Both the position numbers and the translations under genes were made by a program. From Halonotius roseus (GTDB lineage Archaea; Halobacteriota; Halobacteria; Halobacteriales; Haloferacaceae), in assembly GCF_006861655.1 (NCBI RefSeq), contig NZ_SESI01000003.1, positions 124,001 to 188,000 on the forward strand: a stretch of DNA of 64,000 nucleotides. The letters run 5' to 3'. The number at the start of each line of letters is the position of its first letter. Position 1 is the stretch's first letter. The notes under the pieces are model-generated. The model saw nothing but the letters and a program-made list of their open reading frames with translations. It did not search any database and was not told the DNA's origin. Shown piece after piece: positions 16,799 to 24,787 of this stretch.

Positions 16799-18115
16799 AT
16801 GAAGCTGCCCGACACGTCCGCATCCCGTCGGGAGGTACTGAAGGCCGCGCTGGCGACCGGCGGCGCGGCCGCGCTGTCGGCCTGTCTGGAGGCCGTCGAC
16901 GACGAGCCGATCCCGCAAGGCGTCGACGATCCCGAGACGCTCCCGGATCGCCAGTTTGGGTGGAACGACAATCTCGACCGCGACGAGAGTGGCAACGTCG
17001 TACTGCCCGAACACCACCTGTTCCTGTATCTCACTCACGACGGCGAGGCCGGGAGCGATGGCACCCCGACCGACGCCGACCGGGAGCGACTGAACGCCGC
17101 CCTTCGCACGATCGAACGCGCCTACGAGCGGAGCAACCGCGGCGTCGTCTTCGATCTCGGCTACTCGCCGGCGTACTTCGATCGGTTTGCGGCGTCGCTG
17201 CCGGAATCGATCGATCTGCCGCCGCCACGGGGGCTCACCCCGGTCGACACGCCCACGCTGGACGAACAGGACGCGCTCCTCCAGCTGGCGTCGGATCGCA
17301 GCGACGCCCTGTTGGCGATCGAGGAAACGCTGTTTGCTGACGGCGATGACGCCCCGGAGACGCTCAACGGCGTCGAGGTGGCGGGCCGGCTCAGCGACGT
17401 GTTCCGGATCGATGACCGCCGAACCGGGTTCATCGGGCCGGGGCTACCCGCAGCGAATCAGGGTGTCGGCGGCATCCCCGAAAACGGCCCAGTTCCCGAG
17501 GCGGCACCGCTGTTTATGGGATTCAAGGCCGGCTTTGCGGCCAATCAGGCCACCGAAGAGTATGTGACCATCGAGGAAGGCCCCTTCGCCGGCGGCACCA
17601 CCAAGCACGTCGCCCGAATCCGCCAACAGCTCGACAAGTGGTACAACGAAAACAGCCACGAGGAGATGGTCGCCAAGCTGTTTAGTCCCCGTCTCGCCGA
17701 GGCCGGGGCTGTCGAAGGTGTCGGCGAGAATCTCGGCGATGACAGCGGGATCACCAGAGAGATCTATGAGGCGATCGAGGAGACCGCCGACGAGTTCGGG
17801 TTGGTCGGTCACGCGGAAAAGGCCGCCCGCGGCAACCGCGACAGCGAGGGCACCGTCCAAACACTCCGCCGCCACGTCGAATCAACCGACAACGACAACG
17901 CAAGCCTGCATTTTCCGTCCTACCAACAAGAGATCAGCACGTTCGAGGCGGTGCAGGAAGCGATGAACGGGACGGATATCGTCGCCGACCAACCGGAGAT
18001 CGATCCGCGGGTCAGAAACGGGATCTTCCGCTACATCTTCGTCGAAAACCGCGGGAACTTCCTGATCCCGCCGCGGTCGTTGCGGGCGTTTCCGACGCCG
18101 CAGGGTGGGGCGTAG
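16799..18115 (+). CDS. Tat-exported lipoprotein, DyP-peroxidase-like fold (DUF7405-like)
   Basis: 438 residues. SRREVLKAALATGGAAALSAC is a Tat signal with lipobox Cys. The pattern YLTHDGEAG...LNAALRTIERAYERS and LFMGFKAGFAANQATEEYVT recalls the ferredoxin-like beta-alpha barrel of dye-decolourising peroxidases, whose heme motif is GFxDG. Here the aspartate position is Ala (GFKAG), so classical peroxidase activity is doubtful. A late FRYIFVENRGNFLIPP block is well ordered. Divergent from the Met-rich lipoprotein, it recalls EfeO/EfeB-type iron systems, but no permease is beside it. DyP relationship is inference. Confidence 0.68.
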   Translation: MKLPDTSASRREVLKAALATGGAAALSACLEAVDDEPIPQGVDDPETLPDRQFGWNDNLDRDESGNVVLPEHHLFLYLTHDGEAGSDGTPTDADRERLNAALRTIERAYERSNRGVVFDLGYSPAYFDRFAASLPESIDLPPPRGLTPVDTPTLDEQDALLQLASDRSDALLAIEETLFADGDDAPETLNGVEVAGRLSDVFRIDDRRTGFIGPGLPAANQGVGGIPENGPVPEAAPLFMGFKAGFAANQATEEYVTIEEGPFAGGTTKHVARIRQQLDKWYNENSHEEMVAKLFSPRLAEAGAVEGVGENLGDDSGITREIYEAIEETADEFGLVGHAEKAARGNRDSEGTVQTLRRHVESTDNDNASLHFPSYQQEISTFEAVQEAMNGTDIVADQPEIDPRVRNGIFRYIFVENRGNFLIPPRSLRAFPTPQGGA

Positions 18116-18116
18116 G

Positions 18117-18797
18117 CTACAGGGCGTCGTCGATCGCGCTACTCACCGGATCGTACCAGCCACCGGTTTCGGGTGGCTCGATCAGCGTGTCGTTGACGAA
18201 GATGCCCGGTGTCGACTGGACGCCGCGGTCGATGCCGGTCTGTCGGTTTGCGCTCAGCACCTCCTCGTAGGTGGCGTTGCTGGCGTCGCTCAACACGCGA
18301 CAGGGATCAGCACCGACCTCCTCGGCGAGGTCGCCGACGACCTGCCAGGAGTAATCGGCCTGGTTCTCGTAGGCCGCGAGGCTAAACTCGAAAAACGCCG
18401 CGTCGTCCTGTGTCTCTTGGATGCTCCGAGCGGCGTTGGCGACGCGGCCCGACCACGGCGAGACTGGGATCGGGAAATCGAAGTGGCGAATCCGAACGTC
18501 GTTGCCGTCGAGATACTCGTCTTTGAGTCGACTGAGCCCGCCGGTGGCGAAATCCGCACAGTGCGGACAGGCAAAATCCTCGAACACATCAACGGTGACC
18601 GTGGCGTCGCTCGGCCCCTCAACGGGCTGTGAGAGCTCGGTCACGGGATCACGCTCGGTGAGCTCACACTCGTAGGAGGTGTCGATCGTCGTCTCGGAGG
18701 CTGGGTCGGATCCCCCGCTACCACCGGCACAGCCAGCGAGGCCGACGGCGGCGGCTGTCCCGATGGTCGTGAGATACGCGCGTCGCGTTGGTTGCAT
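18117..18797 (-). CDS. DsbA-family thiol oxidoreductase, Tat lipoprotein
   Basis: 226 residues. PTRRAYLTTIGTAAAVGLAG is a Tat-type signal followed by the lipobox Cys. The thioredoxin-fold active site is FEDFACPHCADFA with C77-P-H-C80, and the cis-Pro loop is VQSTPGIFVND. It would catalyse disulfide formation or exchange outside the membrane. It converges with the DyP-like gene with one base between stops. The nearest possible redox partners in the window are the CcdA/TlpA-like genes at 38532-39799. Confidence 0.92.
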   Translation of the reverse strand: MQPTRRAYLTTIGTAAAVGLAGCAGGSGGSDPASETTIDTSYECELTERDPVTELSQPVEGPSDATVTVDVFEDFACPHCADFATGGLSRLKDEYLDGNDVRIRHFDFPIPVSPWSGRVANAARSIQETQDDAAFFEFSLAAYENQADYSWQVVGDLAEEVGADPCRVLSDASNATYEEVLSANRQTGIDRGVQSTPGIFVNDTLIEPPETGGWYDPVSSAIDDAL

Positions 18798-18958
18798 ACC
18801 TCTCTGTTGTCGTGACGATATTTAGAGCCGTTGAGACGAGGTGGAAGACCCATTGAGACGGTGAACGCCATGAGAAGAGGGTCGAGGCAGTCGGTTGCCG
18901 TTAGCGACTGTCGGTTGCCGTCGGTAGGTCTTTGAGGAGCCACCCCGTTTGGCCGAGT

Positions 18959-19405
18959 ATGCCGACTGTTCATTTCCGCGGGAAGGAGATCGAATGCCGA
19001 GAGGGCGCGACGCTCCGCGATGTACTGCTGGATGCCGATCTAACCCCACACAACGGGAAGGCGACGGTGTTCAACTGCCGTGGGTTTGGCAACTGTGGCA
19101 CCTGTGCGGTCAAGGTCGACGGCGAGGTCAGCGACAAGGGGATCCGCGAGAAGGGCCGGCTGTTGGTGCCGCCACACCACCCGAACTACGATCTCCGATT
19201 GGCCTGCCAGACAAAGGTCATGGGCGATGTCACCGTCGAGAAATACCCCGGCATGTGGGGAACGCAGGTGGCCAAGGATCCGCTGCCGCCGCTGGCGGAC
19301 GACGCCGAGGGCGAGAGCCCCGAGGACGCGCCGACCGCCGATGCGGGGGATGAGCCAACCCCCGGCGACGCGGAGGATGACCCGACCCCCGCCGACGCCG
19401 ACTGA
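18959..19405 (+). CDS. [2Fe-2S] ferredoxin with acidic C-terminal tail
   Basis: 148 residues; the ferredoxin domain fills about 1-105. The cluster ligands are C40, C46 and C49 (NCRGFGNCGTCAVKV) and C83 (RLACQT), the plant-type arrangement. The last 40 residues are an acidic, Pro-rich tail (DAGDEPTPGDAEDDPTPADA) absent from basic ferredoxins. Electron partners are unknown. The methyltransferase gene starts 10 bases after the stop, so the two form a likely operon. The upstream 18798-18958 gap contains GTCGGTTGCCG twice (18890 and 18910 area). Confidence 0.92.
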   Translation: MPTVHFRGKEIECREGATLRDVLLDADLTPHNGKATVFNCRGFGNCGTCAVKVDGEVSDKGIREKGRLLVPPHHPNYDLRLACQTKVMGDVTVEKYPGMWGTQVAKDPLPPLADDAEGESPEDAPTADAGDEPTPGDAEDDPTPADAD

Positions 19406-19414
19406 CCCCCCAAC

Positions 19415-20353
19415 GTGGCGCGTTCGTTCGACGATTTTGTCAGGTATCTCGACGCCAAGCGATCGGTCGATGACCGCGCACTCCACCGGCCGACGCTCGA
19501 CCGCCTTGTCGCCGAACTCGACGAGCGAGCGGCCGCCCGTGGTGATGACCCGGTTCGCATCCTCGAAGTCGGATTTGGGATCGGCACGATGCTGGAGCGG
19601 CTCCGCGCCTGGGACGCCCTCCCCAACCGCGTCAAGTATGTCGGCGTCGACATCGACGAAACAAACATCGCGGCCGCAGCCGACCGGCTGACCGACGGCG
19701 ACTTCGAGCAAACTGGCAGCCAACAGTTCTCACTCGTAAGCGACAACGCGATGCTGACGGTCGAACTCCACGCCGCCGACGCCTTCGCGTTCGCGGCCGA
19801 CCGCGGCGATCCGGCTGCCGCCCAGCCGCAGTTCGATCTGCTGATCGGGATGGCGTTTCTCGATATTGTCCCGTTTGCACAGGTCACCAAGAATTTGCTC
19901 CCGCTGCTTGCGGGTGGCGGCCTGGGCTACTTTCCGATCACCTTCGACGGCGTCACCGATTTCCGACCGGTCGACGACCCGGCGTTGACAGCGACGCTGT
20001 TGGACGGGTTTCACGCCGCGATGGATGCCCCCGACCGGCCGGGCGGCAGCCAGACCGGTCGACAGCTGTTTACCGACCTCCCAGCCGCCGGTGCCGACCA
20101 TCTCGCAGCCGGCGGCTCCGACTGGGTCGTCACGCCACGCGAGGGCGGCTATCCGGGCGACGAAGCGATCTTTCTCCGCCACATCGTCGACACGGTTGAA
20201 AATGCGTTGCTGACGGAGACGCCGGCAGCCGCGCTCAGCGGCGTCAGCGACGACGCGATCAGAGCGTGGGCGCGGCGGCGACACGCCCAGGTCGATAGCG
20301 CGGAGCTGGTGTATCTCGCCCACAACATCGATCATCTGATCCGAATGCCGTAG
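19415..20353 (+). CDS. SAM-dependent methyltransferase
   Basis: 312 residues from a GTG start. Class I methyltransferase motif I is RILEVGFGIGTMLERL near 47-62 with the acidic end of motif II in VGVDIDETN. A later FDLLIGMAFLDIVPFAQV carries motif IV. The C-terminal part has a LGYFPITFDGVTDF segment seen in haloarchaeal methyltransferases. The substrate is unknown. Its position directly behind a ferredoxin gene may mean a redox-linked reaction or simply a shared promoter. Confidence 0.8.
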   Translation: MARSFDDFVRYLDAKRSVDDRALHRPTLDRLVAELDERAAARGDDPVRILEVGFGIGTMLERLRAWDALPNRVKYVGVDIDETNIAAAADRLTDGDFEQTGSQQFSLVSDNAMLTVELHAADAFAFAADRGDPAAAQPQFDLLIGMAFLDIVPFAQVTKNLLPLLAGGGLGYFPITFDGVTDFRPVDDPALTATLLDGFHAAMDAPDRPGGSQTGRQLFTDLPAAGADHLAAGGSDWVVTPREGGYPGDEAIFLRHIVDTVENALLTETPAAALSGVSDDAIRAWARRRHAQVDSAELVYLAHNIDHLIRMP

Positions 20354-20410
20354 TCGTCGCTGTCGACCCGGCGTGTCGATTACGTCAAAAATAGCCAGCC
20401 AACCGGTTCG

Positions 20411-21262
20411 TTACGCCTGTCCCGCACCGACGTAGAGCGCGACGACGAGGAAGATCCAGACGGCGTCGACAAAGTGCCAGTACATCGACGCTGTCGACAC
20501 CGAGAGATGCCGCTCGGCGGAGTACTGGCCGTAGAGGGCGCGCACAAAGACGATCCCGAGAATGACCGCCCCGAGGCCGACGTGGAGCCCGTGGAGCCCG
20601 GTCAGCCCGAAGAACGCCGAGGAGTAGACACCCTGCGTCCACGTGAAGCCGTACTCGCCGATGAACTCGAAGTACTCGAAGGCCTGGCCGCCGAGGAAGA
20701 CGACCGCAAACAGGATCGTCAACCCCATGCCGCGCACGAAGTTGGTTCGGTCATCGTTTCGCAGGGCGACGTGGGCCCAGTGGAGCGTAAACGAGGAGGC
20801 GATCAGGATCGCCGTGTTGGCTAAGATCAGCGAGCTGATCAGATCCGGTGTCGTCTCCGGGAGCGTCCACTCCGCGCCGGCCCGGAAGTAGAAGTAGTAG
20901 CTGAACAGCGCGCCAAACGTCGCCAGCTCGGAGCCGAGGAAGGCGATCATCCCCCACCGGAGCGAGGCATGGCCGTGTTCGCTCGTCTCACGGCTCCAGA
21001 ACTTCGTGATGAAGGCGTGGTACAGCCAGCCGTAGATACCAACCAAAAACAGCCCGACGCTGCCGGCGACCGCCACCGGGCCGACAAGCGGACTGATCGC
21101 GTCGCCGATGATCCAGAGTGCCACGCCGATGTAGATGCCGGCCGCGCCGAGTGCGGTCACGAACGGCCACCAACTCGCCTCGCCGAACCCACGCGGCCAG
21201 TCTTCGACCGCCGGCAGGTGATGGCCGTGGTCGTCGTGTCCGTCTTCCGTTTCGGTGCTCAT
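20411..21262 (-). CDS. coxC: Heme-copper (cytochrome c/quinol) oxidase subunit III
   Basis: Subunit III of the terminal oxidase in the cytoplasmic membrane; not itself redox-active. 283 residues with seven membrane helices. Motifs include SLRWGMIAFLGSELATFGAL, FTLHWAHVALR, FFGLTGLHGLHVGLGAVILG and WHFVDAVWIFLVVALYVG, all standard for the family. The His-rich N-terminus (DGHDDHGHHLP) is common in haloarchaea. I chose the ATG at 21262 because residues upstream of it are unrelated. It is divergent from a membrane-protein gene 106 bases away, which probably shares regulation. Confidence 0.96.
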   Translation of the reverse strand: MSTETEDGHDDHGHHLPAVEDWPRGFGEASWWPFVTALGAAGIYIGVALWIIGDAISPLVGPVAVAGSVGLFLVGIYGWLYHAFITKFWSRETSEHGHASLRWGMIAFLGSELATFGALFSYYFYFRAGAEWTLPETTPDLISSLILANTAILIASSFTLHWAHVALRNDDRTNFVRGMGLTILFAVVFLGGQAFEYFEFIGEYGFTWTQGVYSSAFFGLTGLHGLHVGLGAVILGIVFVRALYGQYSAERHLSVSTASMYWHFVDAVWIFLVVALYVGAGQA

Positions 21263-21368
21263 ACTACCTCGTTGCAAGCGTGTGATTAAAAATCCTCTCA
21301 ACCGCGTTGCCGACGCGGTGTCAGGCTGTTCCGCAAGCTACTCGTGGCCGCTCACCGTAGCCGAGATA

Positions 21369-22808
21369 ATGACCGAACGCGGTGAGAGGCGTCCGGGTCC
21401 GGCGACCGAACACCGGTGGCGACGACTCCGACGGCTGCTGATCGTCGTTGCGTCGGCGATCCCATTAGTCGCGCTCCTATCGGAGCCTGTTCTCGCGCAT
21501 GCGGCCGCGCTCCGCGGATCAACGAGCTCCGTCGAGGTGCCGACGTGGCTGTTTTTGACGACCGGCGGCGGGACGGTCGGGGCGTCGTTTCTGCTGGCCT
21601 CCTTTGTCACCGACCGAGCGTTCATGCGGTCAGTTCACGACTGGGGATTTTCACTTCCCGCGCCGGGGCGATTGCTCAGACTCAGCGGCCAACTCGTCGG
21701 CCTCGCGCTCCTTGCGATCACCGTCGCCGTCGGCTATCTCGGGCCGGAGACAGGGTATCGAAATCTGGCGATCCTCGTCGTCTGGGTCGGCTGGTGGGGA
21801 GGCTACGTCGCCTCGACGTACCTCATCGGAAACACGTGGCCGACGCTGAACCCGTTCCGAACGATCGCATCGATCCTGCCGTCGCTCAATCGGCCGTACC
21901 CTGATCGACTCGGCGCGTGGCCCAGCGTCGCCGGCCTGCTCGCCCTGATCTGGATCGAGGTCATCAGCCCGCTGGCCGACGACCCACGGCTGTTGGCGAC
22001 GACGCTGCTGGCCTACACCGCGGTCAGCGTCGCCGGAAGCGTCGTCTACGGCACCGACACGTGGTTCGGCCGGGTTGATCCGATCTCGCGGGTGTTTTCG
22101 CTGTTTGGTCGGTTCGCTCCGCTCGCGCGGACGGAGACGGGTCTCGCACTGCGCCTGCCGGGGAGCGCGCTCACCGACGCCGATGCCGTTTCGGGCCGCG
22201 CCGAGACGGTCTTTGTCGTCGCCGTTCTCTATGTGACGACCTTCGATGGCTTCGTCGGCACCGGGCTGTGGGCGGCGGGTATCACAGCCGTCGTCGACCG
22301 CGGCGTCCCGCCGCTGGCCGGCTATCTGGGCGCGTATCTCGCCGGCTTTGGGCTCTTTGTCGCCGCCTTCCGGTGGGCGATCGGTCTCGCCCGGCGGTTT
22401 GGTCGCACCTACATCACCCGGGCGGCGTTGGCCGATCGGTTCGCGCCGTCGCTGCTGGCGATCGCCGCCGGCTACCACATTGCCCACAATCTCGGCTTTA
22501 TCATCGGCTTGCTGCCCTCACTCGTTGTCGTCGGCGCGAGCCCGCTGTCGCCGCCGCAACAGCCGCCGGTGGTGGCGACGCTGCCGGGCTGGATCTCCGG
22601 GCTTGAGCTCGCCTTCGTGTTGGTCGGCCACTTCATCGCTGTCTGGATCGCCCACGCCGCCGCCTACGAGCTGCTTCCGGGGCGGTTGGAGGCGATCAAA
22701 AGCCAGTACGGGATCACGCTGGTGATGATCGCCTACACGATCATCAGCCTCTGGATCGTGACGACGCCGACCGTCGAGCCGCCATTCCTCGGTGGGGGCG
22801 GGGTATGA
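21369..22808 (+). CDS. Polytopic membrane protein beside cytochrome oxidase genes
   Basis: 479 residues with about ten hydrophobic segments and an N-terminal signal-like helix ending in SEPVLAHAA. Motifs such as WVGWWGGYVASTYLIGNTWP, NPFRTI and GYHIAHNLGFIIG recall a family of bacterial and haloarchaeal membrane proteins sometimes labelled fenitrothion hydrolase, a label I would not trust for function. His residues in HIAHN and in GHFIAVWIAHAA are within helices and could bind metal or heme. Divergence from coxC suggests a role in oxidase assembly. Its stop overlaps the next gene by four bases (ATGA). Confidence 0.7.
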   Translation: MTERGERRPGPATEHRWRRLRRLLIVVASAIPLVALLSEPVLAHAAALRGSTSSVEVPTWLFLTTGGGTVGASFLLASFVTDRAFMRSVHDWGFSLPAPGRLLRLSGQLVGLALLAITVAVGYLGPETGYRNLAILVVWVGWWGGYVASTYLIGNTWPTLNPFRTIASILPSLNRPYPDRLGAWPSVAGLLALIWIEVISPLADDPRLLATTLLAYTAVSVAGSVVYGTDTWFGRVDPISRVFSLFGRFAPLARTETGLALRLPGSALTDADAVSGRAETVFVVAVLYVTTFDGFVGTGLWAAGITAVVDRGVPPLAGYLGAYLAGFGLFVAAFRWAIGLARRFGRTYITRAALADRFAPSLLAIAAGYHIAHNLGFIIGLLPSLVVVGASPLSPPQQPPVVATLPGWISGLELAFVLVGHFIAVWIAHAAAYELLPGRLEAIKSQYGITLVMIAYTIISLWIVTTPTVEPPFLGGGGV

Positions 22809-23152
22809 CGACGACCGAATCGACCCCAGAGGATGAGTCAGCGGGCGAATCCGACCGAAGCGACACCGATGGTCGCGCAGTTGCCGGGGGGCAGCCACCG
22901 ACGCGTGTGCCCGAAGGCGCGGAACCACAGGTCTGTCCGTACTGCGGGTTCGAACTGCCGGCCGACGATCAGTACCGCCTCCATCTCGGCTTGAATCACT
23001 ACGAGCAACTAGATGACGGCGATCAAGCGGCGTTCCGTGAGACCTACCAACAGGAGGAAGAGTCACTCACCCGGTTTCGGATCATCGCCCTCGGTGGGCT
23101 CGTGGGGCTGTACTTTGGGTTTTTGCTCATCTACGCCGTGTTAGCGACATGA
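22805..23152 (+). CDS. Small membrane protein with C2H2-type zinc finger
   Basis: 115 residues. A disordered acidic N-terminus is followed by CPYCGFELPADDQYRLHLGLNH in two overlapping parts: C44, C47, H60 and H65 fit C-x2-C-x12-H-x4-H. The C-terminus is one membrane helix (LGGLVGLYFGFLLIYAVLA). I recall relatives annotated DUF7410. The ATGA overlap with the preceding membrane-protein gene and proximity to coxC suggest a part in respiratory-complex biogenesis. Confidence 0.72.
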   Translation: MTTTESTPEDESAGESDRSDTDGRAVAGGQPPTRVPEGAEPQVCPYCGFELPADDQYRLHLGLNHYEQLDDGDQAAFRETYQQEEESLTRFRIIALGGLVGLYFGFLLIYAVLAT

Positions 23153-23177
23153 CACGCAACACCGCGCCGTAGCGGAA

Positions 23178-23208
23178 GTATAAAGGTTGTAGCTCGTCAT
23201 GTGACGAG
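23178..23208 (+). promoter_or_regulatory. TATA box and inverted repeat before the HalX-type regulator
   Basis: GTATAAAGG at 23178 is a good TATA element. Fifteen bases later CTCGTCA (23193-23199) and TGACGAG (23202-23208) form a perfect inverted repeat with two bases between. It lies close to the expected transcription start, where a bound protein would block initiation, or where it would form a 5' leader hairpin. The ATG is at 23230. Confidence 0.5.
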
Positions 23209-23229
23209 TGACCAAGGCCTCCGATATTC

Positions 23230-23817
23230 ATGTCTGATAGTTCCGCTGATGATGCGACGGTGCTCGTTGTTGACGACGAACGCGATGTCGCCGATCTGTA
23301 CGCCTTCCGGCTTGAGGAACACTACACTGTTCAGACCGCCTACGGCGGACAGGAGGCGCTTGAGGCGTTCGACAGCGATATTGACGTGATCTTGTTGGAT
23401 CGACGAATGCCAGGGCTCACCGGCGATGAGGTGCTCCAGCGTGTCCGCGAGGACAGCCACGACTGCCGGGTCGTGATGGTGACCGCGATCGATCCCGATG
23501 TCGATATCGTTGATATGGATTTCGACGACTATCTCTGTAAGCCGATCGGCAAGGAGACGCTGCTGGAGGCAGTCGCCCACCAGCTAACCTCCCGCGAGTA
23601 CGGCGAAACGGTTCAGGAGCTGTTCCGGGCGACCTCGAAGGTCGGCGTGCTTGAGGCCGAGAAATCCGCCGAGGAGCTCGAAGACTCCGAGGAGTACCAG
23701 ACACTCACCCAACGCATCGAGGAGCTCCGGGCCGAACAAAGCGAGCTCATCGAGGAGTTAGACGACTTCGAAGCCGCGTTCAACGCGATCGACCGCGCGC
23801 CGAAGGAACCGATGTAA
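23230..23817 (+). CDS. Response regulator with receiver and HalX domains
   Basis: 195 residues. The receiver domain covers 9-118: acidic pocket VVDDERDV, phosphoacceptor D57 in VILLDRRMPG, the conserved Thr in VVMVTAID and Lys in DDYLCKPIGKE. The C-terminal 70 residues are the HalX domain, helical and charged (EEYQTLTQRIEELRAEQSEL), with the FxATSKVGVLEAEKSAEEL start. HalX proteins are haloarchaeal regulators, some controlling surface-protein genes. There is no adjacent kinase; the DICT gene downstream is 47 bases away on the same strand. Confidence 0.93.
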   Translation: MSDSSADDATVLVVDDERDVADLYAFRLEEHYTVQTAYGGQEALEAFDSDIDVILLDRRMPGLTGDEVLQRVREDSHDCRVVMVTAIDPDVDIVDMDFDDYLCKPIGKETLLEAVAHQLTSREYGETVQELFRATSKVGVLEAEKSAEELEDSEEYQTLTQRIEELRAEQSELIEELDDFEAAFNAIDRAPKEPM

Positions 23818-23864
23818 GCCGGCGACCGCGGCTGTTTTATCCGTCTACAGACCCTATCGAGCGT

Positions 23865-24683
23865 ATGCGCCACGAGCTGCCGGACTCGCTGTCGGGGTTT
23901 CTCGATGAAACCGCCGGCAGCACGGAGAAGACACTGCTCCTGATCAACCGAACCGAGCCCCAGCCGCTCGTGAACCTGTTGGATCGCGCCTTCGAAAATC
24001 AGTCGGTGGAGATCGAGGAGCGACACATCCCCGAGAGCGACACCGATCAGGTCTGTCTCGTCGAGAACGGACAGGTGACGGCGACAACGTTGTTTGCGGA
24101 TCTCAGCGAGACGTTTCTGCTCGTCAACGCTGATCGGTACCGAACCGGCACCGGGCGATCCGAAACCGGCTCGTTCCCGGACGTGCTGACCGGCCTCGAC
24201 GACATCGAGTTCACGGTTCGAGGGTATCCGGCATCCAACAAAGAAAAGCTACTGTTGATCATCATCTCGCGGTTCATCGAGGATCGCGCGTTGGCCTGTG
24301 GCCACGGCGAGTTCCACAGCACGTTCCAGCGGCTCTCCCGGCTCGACGACGAGTACGGCACCCGGAAGATGTACGAGTGGCTCGGCGACAGCAACGTCGA
24401 AACACACGTCTACGGGGTTCGGGACGATCCCGATGTCGTCGACGGACTCGACGTGATCGTCCACGGCGGGACAACCCACGAGTACCGCCGGTCGTGGGTC
24501 GTGGTGTTTACCCCCGACACAGAGACCGGTGCTGTCAACAGCGGGGATATCGCCGCAGCCGACGCCTGCAACCCGGTTGCGCTCGTCGCCCTCGAAACCG
24601 GATCGAACGTCTGGCGGAGCATGTGGACATACGACCGCGACCGCGTCGAACGAATCAGGGCCTACGTTCGACAGCAGTTTTGA
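23865..24683 (+). CDS. DICT-domain sensory protein
   Basis: 272 residues. The DICT domain (seen with GGDEF, EAL and two-component proteins in other prokaryotes) is proposed to sense light or another input. Segments such as KTLLLINRTEPQPLVNLLDR, VCLVENGQVTATTL and ISRFIEDRALACGHGEFHS match it. The C-terminal ~90 residues (THVYGVRDDP...EYRRSWVVVFTP...GSNVWRSMWTYDRDRVERI) match the conserved DICT C-terminal block. It follows the HalX regulator and may be co-transcribed. Confidence 0.78.
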   Translation: MRHELPDSLSGFLDETAGSTEKTLLLINRTEPQPLVNLLDRAFENQSVEIEERHIPESDTDQVCLVENGQVTATTLFADLSETFLLVNADRYRTGTGRSETGSFPDVLTGLDDIEFTVRGYPASNKEKLLLIIISRFIEDRALACGHGEFHSTFQRLSRLDDEYGTRKMYEWLGDSNVETHVYGVRDDPDVVDGLDVIVHGGTTHEYRRSWVVVFTPDTETGAVNSGDIAAADACNPVALVALETGSNVWRSMWTYDRDRVERIRAYVRQQF

Positions 24684-24787
24684 GCCACGCGGGGCGATCG
24701 CCGAGATCGTTTCTTCCAGTTGGTGACTGAATCCAACGTCGGACGCTCTGGAAAGAATTTTATGCGTCTCGGGCGTCGGTACACCAA

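Noticed and set aside
15614..17038. Longer start for the Met-rich lipoprotein gene
   Set aside because: The Tat signal begins at 16696; upstream residues overlap the divergent gene.
16385..18115. Longer start for the DyP-like gene
   Set aside because: The extension overlaps the divergent lipoprotein gene and its promoter; the Tat signal at 16799 fixes the start.
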